DNA from: Candidatus Woesearchaeota archaeon
GTDB lineage: Archaea; Nanobdellota; Nanobdellia; Woesearchaeales; ARS49
DNA: 14,573 nt
Direction: 5' to 3'
Assembly: GCA_019323575.1 (NCBI GenBank)
Contig: JAHWHB010000050.1
Location: 1-14,573, forward strand
Position numbers and translations under genes: made by a program. The notes under the pieces were generated by a model. That model saw nothing but the letters and a program-made list of their open reading frames with translations. It searched no databases and was not told the DNA's origin. Of this stretch, positions 1-5,389 are shown piece after piece; the first letter of the stretch is position 1; every line of letters begins with the position of its first letter.

Positions 1-7
1 CAAAACC

Positions 8-15
8 TTTTTATA
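8..15 (+). promoter_or_regulatory. TATA box for the small membrane protein gene
   Basis: TTTTTATA lies about 44 bases before the chosen ATG at 56. Initiation about 26 bases downstream (near 38) would leave a short leader that contains the ribosome binding site at 43-50. A second AT-rich match at 24-31 would start transcription after that site, so it fits less well. Confidence 0.5.
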
Positions 16-42
16 CTTCCCGCTTATAAATAAACCTTAAAG

Positions 43-50
43 AGAGGTGA
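43..50 (+). promoter_or_regulatory. Ribosome binding site deciding the first gene's start
   Basis: AGAGGTGA is a strong anti-16S match, ending five bases before ATG 56. The GTG at 47 in the same frame lies inside this site, so it is unlikely to be the true start. Confidence 0.65.
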
Positions 51-55
51 ATATC

Positions 56-256
56 ATGGGAGAAGAAGTATTAATCAGAATTGTTCTAGCGGTCATCGTA
101 GGCGTACTATTCGGAATAGTCTACTGCATGAGAGTATTAGTTCTAATGGAAAGAAGAGTGGCAAGAATAGAAGAACACATAGACAGCCTCGTACACAAAG
201 TATTACAGGAAGAAATCAAAATAGAACGCGCATTAAAAAAGCGCAAAAAGAAATAA
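56..256 (+). CDS. Small single-pass membrane protein with charged cytoplasmic helix
   Basis: Unrecognised protein of 66 residues. A hydrophobic stretch rich in Ile, Val and Leu (about residues 5-26) forms one membrane segment. A charged helix with heptad-like spacing follows (about 31-57), then a Lys/Arg-rich tail. The positive C-terminus suggests N-outside, C-inside topology. I chose ATG 56 because a strong ribosome binding site lies five bases upstream; an in-frame GTG at 47 would add three residues. The stop codon abuts the next ATG with no gap, so the two genes are almost certainly co-transcribed. The shape (membrane anchor plus short coiled coil) suggests a scaffold or anchor, but no function can be assigned. 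Confidence 0.65.
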   Translation: MGEEVLIRIVLAVIVGVLFGIVYCMRVLVLMERRVARIEEHIDSLVHKVLQEEIKIERALKKRKKK

Positions 257-772
257 ATGCGCATAGAATTAATAACACCAATAACGCACATTAAAAAAAA
301 GCCTAGAAAGCGCCACGGACCGCTCATGAGACAGATAGAACACATAAAATACGCACTCAGCTATTATCTTGACAAAGCAATACCAAAAGGAGCAGTAATC
401 TGTGCACTATACCCGAAAAAACTACTGCAAAACATACTGCCAGAAGTGGCTTTAAACAAACACTGCAAAGTAATCTGCATAGGCGCGCCAGAGCTGTCAA
501 AAGAACTAATGCAAAAAGGACTTCTTGAAGACAACGCAGAACCAGACATCTATCTCACAGAACCAGACGGAATCTGCCCAGAAGGAGCAATAGTAAAACC
601 GCAAGAAACAGAACTCCTAAAACAATACAAAACATATGCGGTAAGCAGCACCATGCAATTCACAGAAAAAACACCCCAAACACATGACTGCGTAGAAGTC
701 TACAAAACAATAACAGAAAAAGGAATAATGACAACAGAGCAGCTCACTTCTTCTTTATCTTTAACTCCTTAG
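257..772 (+). CDS. Hypothetical protein with degenerate IF-2B-like fold
   Basis: A 171-residue protein I do not recognise firmly. Residues 43-135 resemble the C-terminal Rossmann-like half of the IF-2B / ribose-1,5-bisphosphate isomerase family. A strand beginning GAVICALYP is followed by helix and strand VICIGAPEL, then a segment DIYLTEPDGICPEGAIV, which recalls the family's pattern of a GADA-like turn followed by 'nG.vvNkiGT'. A later strand, YAVSSTMQF, matches the family's 'vPvYv' strand. The protein is about half the usual family length and the glycine-rich and catalytic positions are not kept, so a binding or structural role is likelier than catalysis. It starts immediately after the preceding stop codon. 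Its last 29 bases overlap the convergent tfe gene. The IF-2B link is inferred from pattern only. Confidence 0.55.
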   Translation: MRIELITPITHIKKKPRKRHGPLMRQIEHIKYALSYYLDKAIPKGAVICALYPKKLLQNILPEVALNKHCKVICIGAPELSKELMQKGLLEDNAEPDIYLTEPDGICPEGAIVKPQETELLKQYKTYAVSSTMQFTEKTPQTHDCVEVYKTITEKGIMTTEQLTSSLSLTP

Positions 773-1256
773 CAAGCTTGACAAATTCTGCCTGAAGCTC
801 CTTGATCTTCTTGCCATTATCCTCCAAATCAAGAAGAAGCCCGCATTCAGGACACTTAAAATTAAAATCATGGCTGTGAGAAAAATCCAAGCGGACACAC
901 TTGTTAGCACAAGAATAAAACTGAGTGGTCTTTTCCCTCTCCAACTGGTCAGACAAACGCTCAAAACGCTGCTTCTTAATATTATCAACAAGATCCTTAA
1001 CCCTCTTATTGTTAAAAGTCCAATAATAAATGTACCATCCCTTCTTCTTATCCTTCTTACGAATAAAACTAACCAAATTATTGTCGTACAACCTATAAAG
1101 CATATTTCTAGTCAGATTAATCTCGCGCTTAATGCTGTCAGCAAGCTTAAACTCAGAAACATTAGACTTGTTTCTCAAAGCCTTAACTAAAGGAAGAACA
1201 TCCTTACCGGCAACCTCAGAAACAACATCCTCAACAATCTTACTAGTAATCTTCAT
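744..1256 (-). CDS. tfe: Transcription initiation factor TFE, alpha subunit
   Basis: A 170-residue protein of the usual TFE-alpha length. TFE is the archaeal counterpart of TFIIE-alpha; it joins the TBP-TFB-RNA polymerase complex and helps open promoters. Residues 1-83 form the extended winged helix, with the characteristic run MLYRLYDNNLVSF and then GWYIYYW. A charged linker helix (about 84-113) leads to a C-terminal zinc ribbon with Cys116, Cys120, Cys135 and Cys138. The first knuckle here is CX3C and the second is CPEC. A basic helix ends the protein. The gene lies 28 bases after hjc on the same strand and has its own TATA box at 1284-1291, giving a leader of about five bases. The 3' end overlaps the convergent upstream gene by 29 bases. 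Confidence 0.93.
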   Translation of the reverse strand: MKITSKIVEDVVSEVAGKDVLPLVKALRNKSNVSEFKLADSIKREINLTRNMLYRLYDNNLVSFIRKKDKKKGWYIYYWTFNNKRVKDLVDNIKKQRFERLSDQLEREKTTQFYSCANKCVRLDFSHSHDFNFKCPECGLLLDLEDNGKKIKELQAEFVKLAKELKIKKK

Positions 1257-1283
1257 CGCTCTTTTAAACTCCGACCTAAACGG

Positions 1284-1291
1284 TTTATAAA
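1284..1291 (-). promoter_or_regulatory. TATA box for tfe, overlapping the hjc stop codon
   Basis: TTTATAAA reads the same on both strands. It is centred about 31 bases before the tfe ATG, so initiation should fall near 1261. The hjc stop codon (1285-1287) lies inside this box. Confidence 0.6.
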
Positions 1292-1677
1292 CTTTTCGTC
1301 AACTCCTCAAACGACAAACCCCTCTTCAAAGCAAGCTCATCAGTAATAACAAAACTCTTTTCAGCAGAGTCCAAATCCTCAGGATCCAGGAAACGCCACT
1401 CCTTCCTAAAAAAACGAACAGCAACCAAAGGACGACTGCCAGATGACTTAGCAAACTCAACCAGTTCCTCAACCTCTCTCTTTTCCAAATACTGATACTT
1501 GCTAACAGTAGCCTTGCACTCAATAGCAAGAGAACAACCAAGCTTGCTGGCAATAATATCAGGAGCAGGGTACTTCATACTACCACTGCCGGCAACCCTG
1601 CAAGCAGTCCAACCAACACTCCAAAAAGCATGAATAAGCTCGCGCTCAGCATTAGACCCCTTTTGCTTGTTGCCCAT
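1285..1677 (-). CDS. hjc: Holliday junction resolvase Hjc
   Basis: Archaeal Hjc, a homodimeric nuclease that cuts four-way DNA junctions during recombination and fork repair. The 130-residue protein starts MGNKQKGSNAERELI, the standard N-terminus. The PD-(D/E)XK active site is intact: Glu11 in NAERELI, Asp40 in PAPDII, and Glu53/Lys55 in IECKA. The WRF motif of the family is present near residue 95. I chose ATG 1677 over a TTG two codons upstream because the TATA box at 1701-1708 places transcription start at about 1678, giving a leaderless message. The gene is divergent from the histone gene and sits just upstream of tfe on the same strand. Confidence 0.93.
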   Translation of the reverse strand: MGNKQKGSNAERELIHAFWSVGWTACRVAGSGSMKYPAPDIIASKLGCSLAIECKATVSKYQYLEKREVEELVEFAKSSGSRPLVAVRFFRKEWRFLDPEDLDSAEKSFVITDELALKRGLSFEELTKSL

Positions 1678-1700
1678 ACACAATAAATGAATTTTTCAGA

Positions 1701-1708
1701 ATATAAAC
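1701..1708 (-). promoter_or_regulatory. TATA box for hjc
   Basis: On the minus strand this reads GTTTATAT, centred 27-28 bases before ATG 1677. This predicts a leaderless hjc transcript and supports the chosen start. Confidence 0.65.
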
Positions 1709-1719
1709 GTTTCTTTTCT

Positions 1720-1766
1720 AAAAAAAGCATAAAACAGGCCTCTTTAAGCAAAAAAAGCACAAAAAA
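1720..1766. other. Helically phased A-tracts between hjc and histone promoters
   Basis: The unit AAAAAAGCA occurs at 1721, 1751 and 1761, i.e. spaced by 30 and 10 bases. A further A-tract at 1731-1734 falls on the same 10-base register. A-tracts in phase with the helix are known to produce intrinsic DNA curvature. The stretch lies between the two divergent TATA boxes (hjc 1701-1708, histone 1774-1781). A bend is inferred from this spacing, not measured. Confidence 0.5.
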
Positions 1767-1773
1767 GCAAATA

Positions 1774-1781
1774 TTTAAATA
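1774..1781 (+). promoter_or_regulatory. TATA box for the histone gene
   Basis: TTTAAATA within the AT-rich run 1771-1784. Initiation about 26 bases downstream (near 1803) would give a 13-base leader holding the GAGGTGG site at 1804-1810. Confidence 0.6.
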
Positions 1782-1803
1782 AATAGACCATAAAACCCAT
1801 TCT

Positions 1804-1810
1804 GAGGTGG
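1804..1810 (+). promoter_or_regulatory. Ribosome binding site of the histone gene
   Basis: GAGGTGG ends six bases before ATG 1817. It is one of the few strong ribosome binding sites ahead of a first gene in this window, where most first genes look leaderless. Confidence 0.7.
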
Positions 1811-1816
1811 TTTTAT

Positions 1817-2035
1817 ATGGCGCAAACATCAAAAAGACTAATCCCGCTCGCAGCAATGGAGCAAATAATGAAACAAGCAGGAGCAGAACGTGTATCCGAC
1901 AAAGCAAAAGCGGCACTCAAGGAATTACTAGAAGAATACGGAAAAGCAATAGCACAAGATGCAGTCAAGTTCGCAGTCCACGCAGGCAGAAAGACAATCA
2001 AAGCAGGAGACATAAAGCTGGCCGCTAAGAAGTAA
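1817..2035 (+). CDS. Archaeal histone
   Basis: A 72-residue single histone fold, the size of HMfB-type archaeal histones, which dimerise and stack to wrap DNA. Helix 1 follows RLIPLAAM. Loop 1 contains AGAERVS with DNA-contacting Arg25. Loop 2 is HAGRKTIKAGDI, holding Arg58, Lys59 and Thr60. His55 and Asp65 match the His49/Asp59 pair at the HMfB dimer-dimer interface, so stacking into longer filaments is expected. There is no long N- or C-terminal tail. The gene stands alone, transcribed away from hjc, with a strong ribosome binding site, in line with high expression. The next gene's TATA box starts immediately after the stop codon. Confidence 0.96.
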   Translation: MAQTSKRLIPLAAMEQIMKQAGAERVSDKAKAALKELLEEYGKAIAQDAVKFAVHAGRKTIKAGDIKLAAKK

Positions 2036-2036
2036 G

Positions 2037-2044
2037 CTTTATAT
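2037..2044 (+). promoter_or_regulatory. TATA box for the nucleotidyltransferase gene
   Basis: CTTTATAT lies directly after the histone stop codon and is centred 28 bases before ATG 2069, predicting an essentially leaderless transcript. Confidence 0.65.
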
Positions 2045-2068
2045 CCCAAAGCCAAAATCCCCAAAAAC

Positions 2069-2887
2069 ATGGGGGTTCTAGGATACAACCAGAAACGACC
2101 AACAGCAGAAACCTACAGAAGATTTAGAGATGAGTTAGTAAAAAGACTCTTAACAACAGATTCTCGTTTAACTTTGATGATATACGGCTCTTATGTAAGA
2201 CAAGACTACATTCCAGGAAGAAGCGACATAGACGGATTAATAATATTCCATGACGATGTAATAATAGACAAAACAATATATGAATTTGCATCAAACGCGC
2301 TATCAGGAGCACTGAAACAACACTTCGTCCCATTTCAAGTAAGCCCATGCGACCTAACAACAATGCGAGACGGCAGATTCAACTCGTACAACCCTCACTT
2401 CAAAGAATACTTCGCAGAGGAAGGAAGAATACTGCTTGGAAGAGACGTAAGAGAAGAGTTCACATACGAAATTCCAACAAGAGACGAGCAATCAGCACTA
2501 ACATTCAACCTAAGAAAATCAAGACAAGGACTATTGTTCTCAAAATATTTACTTGATACAAACAATTATGAAGAATTCCTGAGAAGATTTATGGCAACAC
2601 TGGATGCCACGTCCCGAGCAACCAAACAAGTGTTTCACATGAACGGAAACCATGCACTGCCAAACAGGTTTTCAGCACTAGAAGAACTAACAGCACAATA
2701 CCCTGCCCTAGATCTCAAGATAATCAAAGAAATAAAACACCTGTACCACCACCTTGACGAACTCGACGCTCTTTATAAAAAACCTCAGGAAATCTTAAGA
2801 ATGTGGAACGAAGCAGTAACCTTCTTTGAAACACTAATAAGAGAATACCTCAGAAAAAACCCAAAAACTACAACGTCAACTTCATAA
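2069..2887 (+). CDS. Nucleotidyltransferase-domain protein (Pol beta superfamily)
   Basis: A 272-residue protein with the signature of Pol-beta-type nucleotidyltransferases: a Gly40-Ser41 turn in IYGSYVRQ, then RSDIDGLIIF, with metal-binding Asp53 and Asp55. A possible third acidic residue is Asp95 in the strand VPFQVSPCDL. The rest (about 130-265) is mostly helical and resembles the C-terminal helical domains of aminoglycoside-type and other minimal nucleotidyltransferases. The substrate cannot be told from sequence; transfer of a nucleotide to a small molecule, protein or RNA is possible. It has its own TATA box at 2037-2044. Its last 20 bases overlap the end of the convergent RNase Z gene. 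Codons near 2150-2200 are richer in T than in neighbouring genes. Confidence 0.85.
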   Translation: MGVLGYNQKRPTAETYRRFRDELVKRLLTTDSRLTLMIYGSYVRQDYIPGRSDIDGLIIFHDDVIIDKTIYEFASNALSGALKQHFVPFQVSPCDLTTMRDGRFNSYNPHFKEYFAEEGRILLGRDVREEFTYEIPTRDEQSALTFNLRKSRQGLLFSKYLLDTNNYEEFLRRFMATLDATSRATKQVFHMNGNHALPNRFSALEELTAQYPALDLKIIKEIKHLYHHLDELDALYKKPQEILRMWNEAVTFFETLIREYLRKNPKTTTSTS

Positions 2888-3758
2888 AATCAAAAGCAGC
2901 AACAACATTATCAAAAGCAGTCCTAGCATCCTCTTCGACTTCAGAAGTATTCTTGTATCGGGCGCTGAAATGAGTGAGGATTAACTTCTTGACACCAGCA
3001 CGAGAGGCAATCTGGCCAGCCTCCAGAGCAGTCAAATGATTCCGCTCCTCGGCCTTTTCCTTAAGCTTGCTAGAAAAAGTGCTGTCACAAATCAAAACAT
3101 CAGCATCAGCGGCAATTTTGTAACAATTCTCAACAAGCACAGTATCAGTCAAGAAAACAACCTTCTTGCCCGTAACAACAGTAGTAGCATCATCAGCCAA
3201 AACTTTCTTGCCCTTAAACTCGATGTTTTTACCGCGCTGCAATTCACCAAGCAAAGGACCCTCAGGAATACCCAACTTTTTGATGTAATCCACCTTAATA
3301 CGCCTACGATCCTTCTCAGTAAAAGCAAAAGCAACACACGGCACTTCGTGCTTCATAGGGAGGCATTCAAGCTTGAAATCATCATTCTCAAAAAACACGC
3401 CCTCATGAACCTCAGTAACCTTGACCTTAAAACTCTCCTCAAACTTCACAGTACCAAACATGTTCTCAAACACGCGCTTGCTGCCACGAGGACCAAAAAT
3501 CTCAACAGTTTTAGGAGCATCAATAGCAGAAATAGTCAACAACAAGCCAGGCAAACCAAAAATGTGGTCGCCATGACAATGAGAGATACAAATCTTAGTA
3601 ACCTTAGACAAAGGAATGCCAGCTATCTTCATCTGCCTTTGAGTGCCTTCACCGCAATCAAAGAGAATGCCCTCTCCCTTAAACTGCAAAAAAACAGCAC
3701 TCGGATTCCTTTCCTTCGTAGGCATCATACAAGCAGTGCCCAAAAATGTCAATTGCAT
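2868..3758 (-). CDS. rnz: Ribonuclease Z (tRNA 3'-processing endonuclease)
   Basis: Short-form tRNase Z, a homodimeric zinc enzyme that cuts the 3' trailer from pre-tRNA. The 296-residue protein shows the metallo-beta-lactamase core. It starts MQLTFLGTA, and the metal-binding motif SHCHGDH holds His60, His62, Asp64 and His65. Further ligands are His137 (MKHEVP), Asp205 (FLTDT) and His263 (LTHFSARY), with the His241-Leu-Thr motif before the last. The GIPEGPLLGEL segment (163-173) matches the family's GP motif. I chose ATG 3758 rather than an open frame 14 codons longer because the protein core starts there and a TATA box at 3781-3788 gives a leaderless start at that base. It is divergent from endA, another tRNA maturation enzyme, 75 bases away. 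Confidence 0.95.
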   Translation of the reverse strand: MQLTFLGTACMMPTKERNPSAVFLQFKGEGILFDCGEGTQRQMKIAGIPLSKVTKICISHCHGDHIFGLPGLLLTISAIDAPKTVEIFGPRGSKRVFENMFGTVKFEESFKVKVTEVHEGVFFENDDFKLECLPMKHEVPCVAFAFTEKDRRRIKVDYIKKLGIPEGPLLGELQRGKNIEFKGKKVLADDATTVVTGKKVVFLTDTVLVENCYKIAADADVLICDSTFSSKLKEKAEERNHLTALEAGQIASRAGVKKLILTHFSARYKNTSEVEEDARTAFDNVVAAFDFMKLTL

Positions 3759-3780
3759 AAAACAAACACTCGTATATAGA

Positions 3781-3788
3781 TTTATAAA
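3781..3788 (-). promoter_or_regulatory. TATA box for rnz
   Basis: TTTATAAA is centred 26-27 bases from ATG 3758 on the minus strand. It shares the 75-base divergent spacer with the endA promoter. The longer upstream open frame would have to begin upstream of the predicted transcription start. Confidence 0.65.
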
Positions 3789-3803
3789 TATATTGTGCAA
3801 AAC

Positions 3804-3811
3804 TATATAAA
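3804..3811 (+). promoter_or_regulatory. TATA box for endA
   Basis: TATATAAA is centred 26-27 bases before ATG 3834, predicting a leaderless transcript. It lies about 23 bases from the opposing rnz TATA box, so the two promoters probably share or compete for factors. Confidence 0.65.
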
Positions 3812-3833
3812 CCGAAATTAAAACACGAAAAAC

Positions 3834-4355
3834 ATGATAACAGCACTACTCAGCAAAAACGCAATCATAACAGAAAGCAGCTCACAAGCAAAAGAGCTAG
3901 CAGAAAAAAGCAGTTTTGGCAAGCTACAAACAGACGGCAGAGTAAGACTATGCTGGCTGGAAGCAGTCTACTTAGTTGAAAAACAAAAACTCACAGTACT
4001 AGACGGAAGAAAAAAAGAAATAAAATTTGAAGAACTCTGCAAAAAAGCAGCCAGAAACGAACACGACTTCTGGACAAGATACCCCATATTCAAAGACTTC
4101 AGAAACAGAGGATACACAATAAAAACAGCACTCAAGTTCGGAGCAGACTTCAGAGTATACGAAAGAGGCAAAAAACCAGGAGAAGAACACGCCAAGTGGA
4201 TAGTATATCCGGTAAAAGAATCACAAAAACTAACCTGGCAGGATTTTGCTGCAAAAAACAGAGTGGCACACAGCACAAAAAAGAAACTGCTCATAGCAGT
4301 AGTAGACGACGAAGGAGACGTAAGCTACTGGGAAGTCAGATGGCTTAGACCCTAA
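3834..4355 (+). CDS. endA: tRNA-splicing endonuclease EndA (alpha4 type)
   Basis: Cuts tRNA introns at bulge-helix-bulge motifs. At 173 residues it has the length of the homotetrameric (alpha4) enzymes, with an N-terminal domain (about 1-80) and the catalytic domain after it. The family core is clear: RNRGYTIKTALKFGADFRVY, then EEHAKWIVYPV, then AHSTKKKLLIAVVDDEGD. The catalytic triad is Tyr109, His119 and Lys150, at the same spacing as the Methanocaldococcus enzyme. The C-terminal strand YWEVRWLRP ends the fold. It starts at ATG 3834 with a TATA box about 27 bases upstream. The stop codon lies inside a perfect inverted repeat at 4351-4371. Presence of the gene implies intron-containing tRNAs elsewhere in the genome. 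Confidence 0.95.
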   Translation: MITALLSKNAIITESSSQAKELAEKSSFGKLQTDGRVRLCWLEAVYLVEKQKLTVLDGRKKEIKFEELCKKAARNEHDFWTRYPIFKDFRNRGYTIKTALKFGADFRVYERGKKPGEEHAKWIVYPVKESQKLTWQDFAAKNRVAHSTKKKLLIAVVDDEGDVSYWEVRWLRP

Positions 4356-4371
4356 CTTTCAGAAAGTTAGG
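4351..4371. repeat. Perfect inverted repeat over the endA stop codon
   Basis: CCTAACTTTC at 4351-4360 and its exact complement GAAAGTTAGG at 4362-4371 surround a single A. The endA stop codon is inside the left arm. As RNA it would fold into a stem with a loop of about five bases. No T-run follows directly, so a processing signal, mRNA 3' end or protein site is as likely as a terminator. Confidence 0.6.
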
Positions 4372-4405
4372 ATCAAAAGCGCTCCTTGTTCGGATTCGAG
4401 AAGCA

Positions 4406-4440
4406 TTTTATCGCTGTTTACTTCTTAAACAGGTATAAGA
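4406..4440. other. Stem-loop in the endA-fen1 operon spacer
   Basis: CTGTTTA (4414-4420) and TAAACAG (4426-4432) form a seven-pair stem with loop CTTCT. It is extended by TTAT/ATAA (4408-4411 with 4435-4438) across a two-by-two internal loop. The surrounding 4372-4480 has more T and C than the genes. It could be an untranslated structured RNA on either strand, but no known family fits; the tRNA pattern was checked and fails. Confidence 0.35.
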
Positions 4441-4485
4441 CTCTTCTCTCATCCTCGCAATCTCGCGCAAACTCAAGCGCAATAA

Positions 4486-4495
4486 TTTATATAAA
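4486..4495 (+). promoter_or_regulatory. TATA box for the fen1 operon
   Basis: TTTATATAAA is centred 27 bases before ATG 4518 and predicts a leaderless operon mRNA. It excludes the longer in-frame open reading that begins at 4386. Confidence 0.65.
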
Positions 4496-4517
4496 CTCAA
4501 ATGCTGCAAAAACAAAT

Positions 4518-5387
4518 ATGGAGTACAGAGACAAAATAATCGCGCTAGCACAAAACGCACCATTACTGCCAAGCACAGTGGCAAAAGCACTAAACACAAA
4601 CAGCATACTTGCAGGAGCAATGCTCGCAGAGATGAGCTCAAAAGGGATAGTAAAAGTATCAGCGCTAAAAGTAGGAGGCTCACCACTATACTACCTTCCG
4701 GGAAAAGAGGAACAGCTACTCAATTATCTTGAATCTTTAAACGAAAAAGACAGAAGAACAGTGCAAAAACTACAAGCGGAAAAAGTAATACGACACACAG
4801 AAGCAGACCCGCTAACACAAGTATCACTGATGCAGGTAAAAGACTTCGCAAAACCACTAAAAGTAAGCTATGAAAACAAAGAAGAAACATTCTGGAAGTG
4901 GTTCACACTAACAGACCAAGAAGCAGAACAGTTCATCAGAGAAAAACTCGAAGGAAAACCACATGAAACGCCAAAAGCGCCAGCGCAAGAACCTGCGCAA
5001 CAAGAACAACCAGTCCAACAAACAAAAGAAGAAACGGCGCCAATGATGAAAGAAACACCCAAACCAAAGCCGAAAAAACCAACAGAAGACTTCTGGCAGC
5101 AAATACAGACCTTCCTGACAAAAAACAACATAACCCTGCAAGAAAAAACAGCAATAAAGAAAACAGAATACGACCTAATACTGGACCTGCCATCACCAGT
5201 AGGAAAACTAACATACTACTGCAAAGCAAGAAACAAGAAAAAAATCACAGACGCAGACATAAGCGCAGCATACGTCCAAGGACAAATCAAAAAACTGCCA
5301 GTCATACTGCTAATAAACGGAGAACTAACCAAACAAGCAAAAACAGTGCAAAGCCAGCTAAAAGGAATAACAATAACAAAGGTGTAA
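4518..5387 (+). CDS. Winged-helix protein with C-terminal nuclease-like domain
   Basis: A 289-residue protein with no firm family assignment. Residues 1-60 read as a winged helix (helix-turn-helix LPSTVAKALN, then LAGAMLAEMSSKGIVKV and wing SPLYYLP), likely binding DNA. A helical middle (about 62-142) and a flexible Pro/Gln/Lys-rich linker (about 145-190) lead to a C-terminal alpha/beta domain (191-289). That domain resembles PD-(D/E)XK restriction-endonuclease-like folds: Glu217-Tyr-Asp219 in EYDLILDL, then strand LTYYCKARNK with Lys236, then a helix and strand LPVILLINGEL. The acidic residue expected two before the Lys is Tyr234, so catalysis may be lost or rearranged. It is first in the operon with fen1, two bases upstream, which suggests a role in replication or repair. 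ATG 4518 is supported by the TATA box at 4486-4495. Confidence 0.75.
   Translation: MEYRDKIIALAQNAPLLPSTVAKALNTNSILAGAMLAEMSSKGIVKVSALKVGGSPLYYLPGKEEQLLNYLESLNEKDRRTVQKLQAEKVIRHTEADPLTQVSLMQVKDFAKPLKVSYENKEETFWKWFTLTDQEAEQFIREKLEGKPHETPKAPAQEPAQQEQPVQQTKEETAPMMKETPKPKPKKPTEDFWQQIQTFLTKNNITLQEKTAIKKTEYDLILDLPSPVGKLTYYCKARNKKKITDADISAAYVQGQIKKLPVILLINGELTKQAKTVQSQLKGITITKV
5379..5384 (+). promoter_or_regulatory. Ribosome binding site of fen1
   Basis: AAGGTG sits in the last codons of the preceding gene, five bases before ATG 5390. It allows independent initiation at fen1 within the operon. Confidence 0.55.
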
Positions 5388-5389
5388 AA

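Noticed and set aside
3036..3779. Long plus-strand open frame opposite rnz, and similar ones opposite pan (7203-8021) and tyrS (8618-9400)
   Set aside because: They mirror well-identified genes on the other strand, have low-complexity Asn/Ser/Arg/Leu composition, and arise from the T-poor codon usage of the real genes. No domain or ribosome site supports them.
4372..4480. A tRNA gene in the endA-fen1 operon spacer, suggested by a TTCGGATTCGA-like stretch
   Set aside because: The putative T-arm does not pair, there is no D-arm with GG, and the hairpin loop does not have T before a possible anticodon. No acceptor stem closes at tRNA length on either strand.
4386..4517. N-terminal extension of the winged-helix gene by 44 residues
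   Set aside because: It crosses the hairpin spacer and the TATA box at 4486-4495. Composition differs from the rest of the gene, and ATG 4518 sits at the expected transcription start.
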